Origin: Gemmatimonadota bacterium
GTDB taxonomy: Bacteria; Gemmatimonadota; Gemmatimonadetes; Longimicrobiales; Gaopeijiaceae
Reading direction: 5' to 3'
Length of the DNA stretch: 32,711 nt
Assembly: GCA_007121775.1 (NCBI GenBank)
Contig: SKJY01000131.1
Location: forward strand, 1 to 32,711
Below the pieces are notes generated by a model. It was not told the origin of the DNA. It made no database searches and worked only from the letters and a program-made list of their open reading frames with translations. This document shows positions 9,894 to 19,833 of this stretch, piece after piece. The position numbers were made by a program, and so were the translations under genes. Numbering within the stretch: position 1 is the stretch's first letter; each line of letters begins with the position of its first letter.

Positions 9894-10455
9894 CCAGCAG
9901 CTCCCTCAGTCGTCTGATCCCGTGATGGTAGTTCACCCGGGCAGCCCCCTCGGATGAATCGATGGCGCGTCCCACCTCCCGGAAGCTCAGGCCGTCGAAC
10001 AGGCGGAGTGACACGCTCATCCTCTGTTTTGGCGGGAGGTCTGCCAGCGCCTCCCGGATTCGATGGACCTCGGCCGACCTGAGGGCCGCAGCCTCCGGAC
10101 CTACGCCGTCGTCTTCTATGGGCGGTGCGTCGTCCAGCGCCAACTCCCGGCGCCGTACTCGTCGTCGGAGCGCACCCCGTGCTTCATTTCGGGCGATGGC
10201 CAGTAGCCATGTGCGAAACGAGGAATCTCCCCGAAACCCGGCGAGGTTCCCCAGTGCCCGAACGAAGGTCTCCTGGGTGGCATCTGCCGCCAGGTCCTCA
10301 TCTGCGAAAAGGCCCAGCAGAAAGCGATATACAGTGCCCTGATGCCTGGTTACGAGTTCCGCCATGGCTTCCCGGTCTCCCGAGCGGGCCCTTTGCACCA
10401 AGGGGCCGTCCGGGCGGTCCTCTCCGGGGTTGGGCTGCTGTTCCGGGGCGGTCAC
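9850..10455 (-). CDS. ECF RNA polymerase sigma factor (sigma-70 family)
   Basis: LVTRHQGTVYRFLLGLFADEDLAADATQETFVRALGNLAGFRGDSSFRTWLLAIARNEARGALRRR..LADLPPKQRMSVSLRLFDGLSFREVGRAIDSSEGAARVNYHHGIRRL; GTG start at 10455 with GAGGA 9 nt upstream. Confidence 0.95.
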   Translation of the reverse strand: MTAPEQQPNPGEDRPDGPLVQRARSGDREAMAELVTRHQGTVYRFLLGLFADEDLAADATQETFVRALGNLAGFRGDSSFRTWLLAIARNEARGALRRRVRRRELALDDAPPIEDDGVGPEAAALRSAEVHRIREALADLPPKQRMSVSLRLFDGLSFREVGRAIDSSEGAARVNYHHGIRRLRELLDEQGDQVRRRRSDG

Positions 10456-10573
10456 CGCACCAGTTCCTCAGTTGGGGGATGCCCCAGGTCGGTAGAGCGT
10501 TAAATCGCCAGGGTCGGGGAGGTAGGGGCCGGGGGGTGGGCCTTCGCCGTGTGGTGGAGGCTGGTGGGCACCC

Positions 10574-10879
10574 CTACCCGTTGGCGCGCTTGGCCGCCCC
10601 CTTGCTCACCTGCGACCGCATATGCTTGGACGGTTTGAAGACCGGCACATGCCGGGCCGGAACTTTCACCGGGTCCCCGGTCCTCGGGTTCCGGGCCGTC
10701 CTGGCCTCTCGCTCCCGGACCTTGAAGGTACCGAAGCCCCGGATCTCGATGTGCTCACCCTCGGCCAGGGCCTGACGCACTGCATTCAGGAAGCCATCGA
10801 CCACCATGGCACAGTCCTTCTTGGTGATCCCGGGCCCGATGGCCTCGGCAACTTGCTCCACGAGATCCGCTTTGGTCAT
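10574..10879 (-). CDS. HU/IHF-family DNA-binding protein
   Basis: MTKADLVEQVAEAIGPGITKKDCAMVVDGFLNAVRQALAEGEHIEIRGFGTFKVREREARTARNPRTGDPVKVPARHVPVFKPSKHM. Confidence 0.96.
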   Translation of the reverse strand: MTKADLVEQVAEAIGPGITKKDCAMVVDGFLNAVRQALAEGEHIEIRGFGTFKVREREARTARNPRTGDPVKVPARHVPVFKPSKHMRSQVSKGAAKRANG

Positions 10880-10967
10880 TCATGCCTCCGTCCGGGTTCT
10901 GCCGGTCATTCCATGGTTCGGGCGCCGAGCCGCGACGGAAGTGCCGTGGCCCGAATCAGCGGGCGCA

Positions 10968-10997
10968 AGGGTAACGCCCGTGCCGACGGATGGTCAA
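10968..10997 (-). promoter_or_regulatory. Candidate promoter of the HU gene with -35 overlapping the carA stop codon
   Basis: Minus strand TTGACC (10997..10992), 18-bp spacer, TACCCT (10973..10968). Confidence 0.33.
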
Positions 10998-12133
10998 GCG
11001 GAGCCTGCACCGGCGGTTCGGGCCTCCAGGAGGGTCAGGAACCGATCGAAGAGATATCGAGAGTCGTGGGGGCCCGGAGCCGATTCCGGATGGTACTGAA
11101 CCGAGAAGACGGGAAGGTCCAGGTGCTCCACTCCCTCCACTGTTCCATCGTACAGATTCAGGTGGGTAACACGGAGTCTCGGTGCTCCGGGGATGCCGTC
11201 TTCCGGGGTTTCTCCGCCGCGAACGGCGAATCCGTGGTTCTGGGAGGTGATCTCCACACGATCGCCATCCAGGAACCTCACCGGATGGTTGGCTCCGTGG
11301 TGGCCGAAGGGAAGCTTGTAGGTTTCCGCCCCAAAGGCCCGGGCGATGAGCTGGTGCCCCAGGCAGATCCCGAAAATGGGCGTCCCCTCTTCCGCCAACT
11401 CCCGAATGGCGCGAATCGCCTCACCCACCGCCGCCGGGTCCCCGGGACCGTTGGAGATGAAGATCCCGTCCGGCGCCATCTTCCGGATCTCATCCAGCGA
11501 TGTCGAAGCGGGCACTACCGTGACCCGGCACCCCCGCTCTGCCAGGAGGCGTGGTGAGTGAGCCTTCACACCAAAGTCGTATGCCACCACGTGGAACCGC
11601 TCCTCACCCTCGGCTGGGACCTCGTACCGACGGTTGGTGGAAACCCCACACGCCAGGTCCGATCCCTCCATCTTGGGATGAGCCAGGATCCGCTCCATGA
11701 GCTCCGCTTGGGATACATCCGCGGGGGCGATGCCGCCGCGCATGGCGCCGCACTCCCGGAGGTGCAGGGTCAAGGCGCGGGTGTCGATCCCCTGGATCCC
11801 CACCACCCCGTGGTCGGTGAGGTAGGCCTGCAGGGAACCCTGGGATCGCCAGGACGAGGGGAGGCGGGCCGCTTCCCGGACGATGAACCCGGCCACGGCC
11901 GGAACCTCGGACTCCCGATCCTCGTCGTTGACCCCGTAGTTCCCGATGAGGGGATAGGTCATGGTGACGAGTTGGCCGGTGTAGGACGGGTCGGTGAGGA
12001 CCTCCTGGTACCCGGTCATGGCGGTGTTGAAGACCACCTCCCCGAGTGCGACGCCAATGGTTCCCAGGCTGGTACCGTCGAAGCGGCGGCCATCCTCGAG
12101 GAGAAGGTAGGTGGGCTTGAACTCGAACGGCAC
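10994..12133 (-). CDS. carA: Carbamoyl-phosphate synthase small subunit (glutamine-hydrolysing)
   Basis: [111 protein letters not shown] start. Confidence 0.97.
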   Translation of the reverse strand: MPFEFKPTYLLLEDGRRFDGTSLGTIGVALGEVVFNTAMTGYQEVLTDPSYTGQLVTMTYPLIGNYGVNDEDRESEVPAVAGFIVREAARLPSSWRSQGSLQAYLTDHGVVGIQGIDTRALTLHLRECGAMRGGIAPADVSQAELMERILAHPKMEGSDLACGVSTNRRYEVPAEGEERFHVVAYDFGVKAHSPRLLAERGCRVTVVPASTSLDEIRKMAPDGIFISNGPGDPAAVGEAIRAIRELAEEGTPIFGICLGHQLIARAFGAETYKLPFGHHGANHPVRFLDGDRVEITSQNHGFAVRGGETPEDGIPGAPRLRVTHLNLYDGTVEGVEHLDLPVFSVQYHPESAPGPHDSRYLFDRFLTLLEARTAGAGSA

Positions 12134-12175
12134 GGGACCCCCGGTACGTGGGAATGGGCGTGGAAGTGTTTCCGG

Positions 12176-12203
12176 AATGTAGGAGGAGGACGGAAGCGGT
12201 CAA
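12176..12203 (-). promoter_or_regulatory. Candidate promoter of carA
   Basis: Minus strand TTGACC (12203..12198), 16-bp spacer, TACATT (12181..12176), about 43 nt upstream of the GTG start. Confidence 0.35.
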
Positions 12204-12280
12204 CACGGAGCCGGAACGGGTCCGTCCGGCCTTGACTTTCCCACGGCCCAGAGGCTCCGTTCACCTCGCTGCGGACCCGC

Positions 12281-12307
12281 GGATGGATCCTGCTAGAAGT
12301 TCCATCC
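12281..12307. promoter_or_regulatory. Perfect 7-bp inverted repeat bracketing an extended -10-like element upstream of the RNase H-like gene
   Basis: GGATGGA (12281-12287) / TCCATCC (12301-12307); loop contains TGCTAGAAG (12291-12299). Confidence 0.4.
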
Positions 12308-12336
12308 ACCACTAAGCACCTCTTCCTCTTCCAACA

Positions 12337-12945
12337 GTGAGCACCGTGAGCGAGACATCGTCCCGTCCCTTCGTCATGATCCATGCAGACGAGTCCTGCC
12401 TGGGAAATCAATTCCAGGATCGCCACAATCCCGGAGGCGCTGCCGGCCTGGTGGAGTTCTGGGACGGCTCGGAGTGGATCCGTCGTGACTTCTGGGTCGC
12501 CGAACCCGACACCACCAACAACCGGATGGCCCTTCGGAGCGCCATCGAGGGGCTGGGCCGGCTCCGTAAGCCCTGCCGGGTCCGGTTCGTCTCCGATTCC
12601 CAGTATCTGGTGAAGGGGATCACCGAGTGGATCCACGGTTGGAAGAAGCGGGGGTGGAAGCGGAAGGCCGGGCCCATCGAGAACCTGGAACTCTGGAAGG
12701 AGTTGGACCGCGCTGTGCAACGACATACCCTGGAGTGGCGCTGGGTCCGGGGGCATGCCGGCCATCCCCGGAACGAGTATGCCAACGACCTGGCAGTGGA
12801 GGCGGCCAGATCACAGACCTCGTCGGAGGGACTCGAGCCGTCAGGATTCGAGGAATGGCTTGAGAAGGAGCGGGATCGAGCTGGCCGGTACCTGGACTTC
12901 ATGGAGTTCCTTCCTCCGGAAACGGCGAAGGGGGAGAGGAGCTGA
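12337..12945 (+). CDS. RNase HI-fold protein with atypical active site (first Asp followed by Glu, canonical Glu48 replaced by Ala, Asp134 replaced by Asn)
   Basis: IHADESCLGNQFQDRHNPGG..TTNNRMALRSAI..FVSDSQYLVKGITEWIHGWKKRGWK..WRWVRGHAGHPRNEYANDLAVEAA aligns across the length of RNase HI; GTG start. Confidence 0.9.
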   Translation: MSTVSETSSRPFVMIHADESCLGNQFQDRHNPGGAAGLVEFWDGSEWIRRDFWVAEPDTTNNRMALRSAIEGLGRLRKPCRVRFVSDSQYLVKGITEWIHGWKKRGWKRKAGPIENLELWKELDRAVQRHTLEWRWVRGHAGHPRNEYANDLAVEAARSQTSSEGLEPSGFEEWLEKERDRAGRYLDFMEFLPPETAKGERS

Positions 12946-12989
12946 GTCGCTCCCCTCCCCCCTTACCCTCCCACCGCGCAGTCGGTGGA

Positions 12990-14363
12990 TCAGCCGTCGT
13001 CGGGGAAGGTTTCCATGACCTCCTTCAGATCGGCCAGGAAGCGGGCTGCATCGGCCCCGTCCACGATGCGGTGGTCGTAGCCCAGGGAGAAGATGGAGCG
13101 CTTCCGAATGGCGATGGAGTCGCCGCCGGTGGCTGGGTCCTCCACCACCACAACCCGCTTCTCGATGGCGCCGGTCCCCAGGATTCCCGCTGTACCCTTG
13201 GGGATGATGGGGAGTCCCACCATGGTCCCCAGGACTCCCGGATTGGTGATGGAGAAGGTGGCCCCTTGGATCTCCTGAGGGGCCAACTGCCGAGAACGGG
13301 CCCGATCCGCCAGATCCACGATCTTCTTCCCGATGCCCACGAGAGAGAGGTGATCCGCATCCCGGATCACCGGCACAATTAGGCCCGGGTCCAGATCCAC
13401 GGCCACACCGATGTTCACGTTGGCTCGGTAGATGATGTTATTCCCCGACGCCGTGGCGTTGAGGGTCGGGTAGTCCCGCAGAACCCGGGAGAGGGCCCAG
13501 ACCACGAATGCGGTGAAGCTGACCCGGGCGCCCTGCTCCGCCCAGCGCTTCTTGCCCTCCCGACGGATCTGGTCGATCCGGGTGAAGTCGATCTCGATGA
13601 AGGAGTGGACGTGGGGGGCTATCCGCTTGGCCACCACCATGTGTTCAGCAGTGAGCCGCCGGATCTTGTCCATGGGCTCGACCCGGTCTGCGTCCCGCAC
13701 CGGGAATTCGGGGTTCTGTACCTGGTTGTAGAAGGCGGTCCAGATATCCGAAGGTGCTGCGGCCGCAGCCGGACGGGGAGCGGTCGCCGGCTGGACCGGC
13801 GCACCGGGAGTCGGTGCGGCTGGAGCCGGAGCCGAGCGATCGTCTTCACGACGCTTCAGATGGGCTTCCAGATCCTGCTTCGTCACACGTCCGGCGTATC
13901 CGGAGCCTTCCACTGTCGACAGATCGACACCGTGCTCCTCGGCCATGCGCCGGACCACAGGGGTGGAGCGTTGCCGCAGGCGTTCCTCCTCGGAACCGGG
14001 CTTGCCTTGCGACCTCTCCGGGGTCGGGGCCGGAGCTGGGGAGGCAGGCTCGGGGTCCGGCGCGGCTGCGGTCTCGGACTCGTCTGCTGCCGACGGAGGC
14101 GGGGTTGCCGCCGGAGCCCCACCCTCCGTATCCAGGTAGGCCACGATGGTGCCCACCTCAACGGTCTCTCCCTCCTGCACCGCAACCTCTACCAGGGTTC
14201 CCGACTGGGGAGCAGGGATCTCCGCGTCCACCTTGTCGGTGGAGATCTCCAGGATGGGCTCATCCCGTTCAACGGTGTCACCGACGTTCTTGAGCCACTT
14301 CGAGACGGTGCCTTCAGCGATGGATTCGCCCATCTGGGGCATGGGCACTTCGATCCGAGCCAC
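12990..14363 (-). CDS. 2-oxoacid dehydrogenase E2 component (dihydrolipoamide acyltransferase)
   Basis: GTG start at 14363 with GGAG upstream; ARIEVPMPQMGESIAEGTVSKWLKNVGDTVERDEPILEISTDKVDAEI (lipoyl domain), RQRSTPVVRRMAEEHGVDLSTVEGSGYAGRVTKQDL (E3-binding), C-terminal SLGYDHRIVDGADAARFLADLK. Confidence 0.93.
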   Translation of the reverse strand: MARIEVPMPQMGESIAEGTVSKWLKNVGDTVERDEPILEISTDKVDAEIPAPQSGTLVEVAVQEGETVEVGTIVAYLDTEGGAPAATPPPSAADESETAAAPDPEPASPAPAPTPERSQGKPGSEEERLRQRSTPVVRRMAEEHGVDLSTVEGSGYAGRVTKQDLEAHLKRREDDRSAPAPAAPTPGAPVQPATAPRPAAAAAPSDIWTAFYNQVQNPEFPVRDADRVEPMDKIRRLTAEHMVVAKRIAPHVHSFIEIDFTRIDQIRREGKKRWAEQGARVSFTAFVVWALSRVLRDYPTLNATASGNNIIYRANVNIGVAVDLDPGLIVPVIRDADHLSLVGIGKKIVDLADRARSRQLAPQEIQGATFSITNPGVLGTMVGLPIIPKGTAGILGTGAIEKRVVVVEDPATGGDSIAIRKRSIFSLGYDHRIVDGADAARFLADLKEVMETFPDDG

Positions 14364-14518
14364 GTTGATTCTCCGTCGTCCGTAGGAGTGGGAAGGGGCG
14401 TACGCGGAAACGGGCCGCAAGGGAAGACTGACCGAGCCCGGCGGGGCCCCGGCGCCGTTTCGACCCCAGGAGTCTAATCCAGCCGCCTTCTCCCACAAAG
14501 GGAGGAAGGGGGCACCTC

Positions 14519-14573
14519 GAAAAAACAAACGCCGCCTCCCAAGACCCCTACCTGGGGTACTCGGGAGGCGGCG
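14519..14573 (-). terminator. Rho-independent terminator downstream of secG
   Basis: Perfect 11-bp stem CGCCGCCTCCC (14530-14540)/GGGAGGCGGCG (14563-14573) with inner ACCCC/GGGGT; followed on the minus strand by GTTTGTTTTTTC. Confidence 0.88.
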
Positions 14574-14603
14574 GAACCCGACCGGAGTGGGATCACCGTC
14601 GGA

Positions 14604-14975
14604 TCAGGGCTGTTCCGGCAGGATCACCTCGTCACCACCAGCCGGGGGCGCCGGGGTGTCTTCACCCGTCCCTGGAATCACGGGAGCGGGCTGGGTGGGA
14701 ATCTGCTGGAGATCCTGCTGCAGGATCGACCCGGGAGCCTGCGCCCGGGACGACAGGATTGCCAGGATGAGGGCAAGTACCATGAAGGCGGCGCCCCCCG
14801 CCCAGGTGGCCCTCACCAGGAAGGTCGTGGCCTGCCGACCACCCAGAACACCCTCGGTAGAGGTCACTCCTCCACCCATGGCCGCGAGTCCCCCTCCCTT
14901 CCCTGCCTGCAGGAGGATGATGACGGTCAGGAAGATCCCGATGAGAACGAGCAGAACAAGAAAGAAGGTGTACAT
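14604..14975 (-). CDS. secG: Preprotein translocase subunit SecG
   Basis: MYTFFLVLLVLIGIFLTVIILLQAGKGGGLAAMGGG..EGVLGGRQATTFLVRATW; follows tpiA. Confidence 0.93.
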   Translation of the reverse strand: MYTFFLVLLVLIGIFLTVIILLQAGKGGGLAAMGGGVTSTEGVLGGRQATTFLVRATWAGGAAFMVLALILAILSSRAQAPGSILQQDLQQIPTQPAPVIPGTGEDTPAPPAGGDEVILPEQP

Positions 14976-15093
14976 GAGCTTGGGGTCCAGGCCTCTTTCG
15001 AAAGATTCCAGATCAGCATGGAAAGGTCACGGGGAGAAGACTCCCTGTCAACCGGGGAAAGATCATGAACTCCGTAGGGTTCACGGTCTCCAG

Positions 15094-15869
15094 TCAGGCG
15101 GCCTGGATGATCCTGGAGAAGCCGTCCGGATCCAGCGACGCTCCTCCTACCAGAACCCCGTCCACTTCCGGTGCTTCCATGAGCTCCCCGGCGTTGTCGG
15201 GCTTCACGGATCCCCCATAGAGGATGGGGACGGCCCTGCCCACCGACGACCCCAGTCGCTCCACCAGGTGGTTTCGGAGTGCCTGGTGGGCTGCGGAGGC
15301 GTCGTCGGGTGTGGCCGTGCGGCCCGTGCCGATGGCCCAAACCGGCTCGTAGGCCAGAAGGAAGGGTGCGTCGCCGGAGGCGACTTTCGACCGGATGGTG
15401 TCGGATCCCAGGACCGCATCCAGTTGGCGAAGGATGACCTCCTCCACCCGATCCGCCTCCCGTTCTCCGAGCTTCTCACCGACGCAGAGGACGGGGGTGA
15501 GGCCGGAACGGAGCACCGCCGCCACCTTCTGCAGGGTGTCTCCGTCCGTTTCACCGAAGACGTGGCGTCGTTCGGAATGACCCACCAGCACGTACCTGGC
15601 GCCGGCCGCCGCAGCCATGGGCGCGGAAATCTCCCCTGTGAAGGCGCCTGAGTCCTCGGCGTGCACATTCTGCACGCCCAAATGGACCCGCTGGGCCAGC
15701 CCCGCGCTCTCCAGCCCGGCCCTTAGCCCTGCGAGCGCCAATGCGGGAGGAAACAGGAGGACATGGGCGGTGACGTTGTCGCCGATGTTCAGACCAAGAG
15801 GGAACTCCCTGGCCTCTTCAGGGCCGTGATTCATCTTCCAGTTCCCGGCAACCACCTTCCTGGGTACGG

Positions 15870-15873
<4 letters not shown>
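15094..15873 (-). CDS. tpiA: Triosephosphate isomerase
   Basis: VVAGNWKMN..GVQNVHAEDSGAFTGEISAPM..YVLVGHSERRHVFGET..LAYEPVWAIGTGRTA..ILYGGSVKPDNAGELM. Confidence 0.97.
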
Positions 15874-17117
<1,244 letters not shown>

Positions 17118-17121
17118 CAGG

Positions 17122-18144
17122 TCAGTCCTCCCCCTCGAGGCGCTCCCCGATGTAGCGGACCATGTCCAACACCCGCATGGAGTAACCCCATTCGTTGTCG
17201 TACCAGGCCAGGACCTTGACCATACGGTTCTGCGTCACCGATGTGGAGGCGAGATCAACAATGGAGGAAGCGGGGTTTCCGATGAAATCCGTGGACACCA
17301 GGAGTTCCTCGGCCACATCCAGGACTCCGGCCATGGGGCCCTGGGCCATCTCCCGGAACGCCAGGTTCACCTCGTCCACCGTCACATCCTGCTCTACCTC
17401 GGCGACCAGATCCACCAGGGAGACATTGGGAGTGGGCACCCGGATGGCCATGCCGTCGATCCTACCCTCGACCTCCGGGAGGACCAGGGACGTGGCCCGA
17501 GCGGCGCCAGTGGTGGTGGGGATCATGGACACGGCGGCGGCACGGGCCCGCCGGAGGTCCTTGTGGGGCGCGTCCAGCGTCGTCTGGTCGTTGGTGTAGG
17601 AGTGGATGGTGGTCATGAGCCCCCGGACGAAGCCGAACCGCTCAATGAGCACCTTCACCACCGGCGCCAGACAGTTGGTGGTGCAGCTGGCGTTGGAGAT
17701 CACGTGGTGGTTGGCCGGGTCATAGCTGTCCTCGTTCACGCCCAGAACGACGGTGACGTCCTCGTTCTTTCCGGGGGCGGAAATGAGAACCTTCTCGGCG
17801 CCTGCGGCCAGATGCCTGGCGGCATCGTCGCGCTTCGTGAAGCGACCCGAGGATTCCACCACGACCTGAACACCCAGCTCACCCCAGGGCAGATCCTCCG
17901 GCTTCGGCTCACTGAGAACCTTCACCTCCCTCCCATCGATCCGGATCCCGTCCTCGGTGACCTCCACCCGTCCCGGGAAGGTCCGATGCACCGAATCGTA
18001 CTTGAAGAGGTGGGCCAGGGTGGACGCATCGGTGAGATCGTTCACAGCGACGATCTCCACATCGTCCTTCCCCGATTCCATTACAGCACGCAGTACGAGG
18101 CGGCCGATGCGGCCGAACCCATTGATCCCTACACGAATCGCCAT
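17122..18144 (-). CDS. gap: Glyceraldehyde-3-phosphate dehydrogenase
   Basis: [65 protein letters not shown]. Confidence 0.97.
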   Translation of the reverse strand: MAIRVGINGFGRIGRLVLRAVMESGKDDVEIVAVNDLTDASTLAHLFKYDSVHRTFPGRVEVTEDGIRIDGREVKVLSEPKPEDLPWGELGVQVVVESSGRFTKRDDAARHLAAGAEKVLISAPGKNEDVTVVLGVNEDSYDPANHHVISNASCTTNCLAPVVKVLIERFGFVRGLMTTIHSYTNDQTTLDAPHKDLRRARAAAVSMIPTTTGAARATSLVLPEVEGRIDGMAIRVPTPNVSLVDLVAEVEQDVTVDEVNLAFREMAQGPMAGVLDVAEELLVSTDFIGNPASSIVDLASTSVTQNRMVKVLAWYDNEWGYSMRVLDMVRYIGERLEGED

Positions 18145-18150
18145 GGTGGT

Positions 18151-18185
18151 ATGGACTCCCCTGAGTCGTATGGACTCCCCTGAGT
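18151..18185. repeat. 19-bp tandem duplication in the gap leader
   Basis: ATGGACTCCCCTGAGT repeated at 18151-18166 and 18170-18185 (period 19), 7 nt upstream of the gap ATG. Confidence 0.9.
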
Positions 18186-18216
18186 GGTCGTATTGATTTG
18201 AGTGTGCGCTTCCGGT

Positions 18217-18975
18217 TTACCGCCCCTCCTCCCCTTCCTGGGGGAGGGATCGGGCAAAGGTGATGAGGCGGACGCGCTTCGCGCCGGCTTCCTCTACCAG
18301 GGCCTCGGCGGCGGCCTGTCCGGTGGACCCGGTGGTAAGGACGTCATCCACCAGGAGAACGGACCTGCCCATGAGGCGATTTCGGGCGCCATCCGCCGAC
18401 CGGAAAGCACCTTGGACGTTAGCCCGGCGCTCGTGCCGGTGCAAGGCGACCTGGGTCCCTCCTCCCTCCCTGCGCTCCAGGATATTGGCCAGTTTCAGCC
18501 CCGTTCGCTCCGCCAGGGATCTAGCCAGAAGAGCGGCCTGATTGTACCCCCTGGCCCGCTCCCGGGAGGGGGCGGTGGGAACGGGGACGATGACCCAGGA
18601 CCCAGTTCTCTCCCCCGGGTCCAGGAGGGGGTCCATCCGATCCGCCATGAACCCGGCGATCTCAGGCCAGCCTCCGTACTTGAGGGCATGGACCAGCCGG
18701 TCGGCCGGAGGCACCAGGACATAGGCGGAACGAGCGTCCTCCAGGGCCTCGGACCATTCCCGACACTCGGGACAGGGGCGCGCCGATGAAACCCCCGTGC
18801 CCTGGGGAGCCCGGCAGCGGGGGCATTGGGGGAAAGACGGGGTCCGCAGGCGGGTACGGCAGCCCGCGCAAACCTGCGACTCCCCCGGGGAGAGGGGATC
18901 GCCGCAGCCGAAGCAGGCGGGGGGTAGAAGAAAGTGGATGGCCTGCCGGTACGCCATGGCAATTCCCCGTCCCAT
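18217..18975 (-). CDS. comF: ComF-family phosphoribosyltransferase-like protein
   Basis: FLLPPACFGCGDPLSPGESQVCAGCR..CPRCRAP (Zn ribbon)..YNQAALLARSLAERTG..RSVLLVDDVLTTGST (PRPP motif). Confidence 0.92.
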   Translation of the reverse strand: MGRGIAMAYRQAIHFLLPPACFGCGDPLSPGESQVCAGCRTRLRTPSFPQCPRCRAPQGTGVSSARPCPECREWSEALEDARSAYVLVPPADRLVHALKYGGWPEIAGFMADRMDPLLDPGERTGSWVIVPVPTAPSRERARGYNQAALLARSLAERTGLKLANILERREGGGTQVALHRHERRANVQGAFRSADGARNRLMGRSVLLVDDVLTTGSTGQAAAEALVEEAGAKRVRLITFARSLPQEGEEGR

Positions 18976-18978
18976 GGC

Positions 18979-19833
18979 TCACCTCGCGCGGCGGCGGAGA
19001 CGGTCCAGTTCCTCCCTCATGACATCCACGGGTCCCGGTACACCCCACCAACGCTCGAAGGCCACGCCCCCCTGCTGAACCAGCATCTCCCCCCCATCCA
19101 TGGCGTGGATCCCTTCCGCTCGGGCCCTCCGGACGAGTTCCGTCTCGCCGGGGGTGTATACCAAGTCCAGAAGGGCCGGCGCCTCCACCTCGCCGGCGGG
19201 ATCCAGGGGGAGCGGGTCCTCCGCTTCCAGCCCCAACCGGGTGGTGTTGAGTACGAGATCGTAGGTTCGCCCCTGCAGTTCGGCCCGGCTCTCCACGATC
19301 CGGGTCCTGGCCCCACCCATGCGGCGGGCTACCGCCCGGGCTCTCTCCACCGTCCGATTGTGAATCTCCACCTCGGCGGCTCCGTCATCCAGCACGGCGG
19401 CCAACGCCGCCCGTGCTGCGCCCCCCGCTCCAAGGATCAGCACCCGTGCTCCCTGAATGGGCCCCGCCAGGTGGGTGTGGATGGCGCGCTTCAACCCCTC
19501 CACATCGGTGTTGTCCCCATGGAGTTCACCATCCTCCATCCAGAACGTGTTGCAGGCGCCGGTGCGGCGCACGGCCTCGGAGGGACGATCCACCACCGCC
19601 GCGGCCCGCTCCTTGTGGGGGAGAGTCACGTTGCCTCCACCTCCCGCCGCTGCCAACCCCCGCATCAGTCCGGCTAGATCTTCAGAACCGACCCTGAGGG
19701 CCACGTAGACACCGTCCAGCTCCCGCGCCATCATGGCGGCATTCTGGATGATGGGTGAGAGGGAGTGGGAAACCGGGTCTCCCAGGAGGGCCAGAGTCCG
19801 CGTAGAGGTAGTCACCGGGAGATGTCGGGTCAC
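18979..19833 (-). CDS. aroE: Shikimate dehydrogenase
   Basis: LALLGDPVSHSLSPIIQNAAM..GGNVTLPHKERAA..TGACNTFW..GDNTDVEGLKRAI..RVLILGAGGAARAALAAV. Confidence 0.93.
   Translation of the reverse strand: MTRHLPVTTSTRTLALLGDPVSHSLSPIIQNAAMMARELDGVYVALRVGSEDLAGLMRGLAAAGGGGNVTLPHKERAAAVVDRPSEAVRRTGACNTFWMEDGELHGDNTDVEGLKRAIHTHLAGPIQGARVLILGAGGAARAALAAVLDDGAAEVEIHNRTVERARAVARRMGGARTRIVESRAELQGRTYDLVLNTTRLGLEAEDPLPLDPAGEVEAPALLDLVYTPGETELVRRARAEGIHAMDGGEMLVQQGGVAFERWWGVPGPVDVMREELDRLRRRAR

Noticed and set aside
12971-12988. CCACCG-N6-CGGTGG hairpin between the convergent RNase H-like and E2 genes as a terminator
   Set aside because: Short 6-bp stem with no U-tract; insufficient on its own.
15032-15051. 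TTGACA (minus strand, 15051..15046) next to a GGGAG-AAGA-CTCCC hairpin upstream of secG as a secG promoter
   Set aside because: No acceptable -10 at 16-18 bp spacing; left as unsupported.
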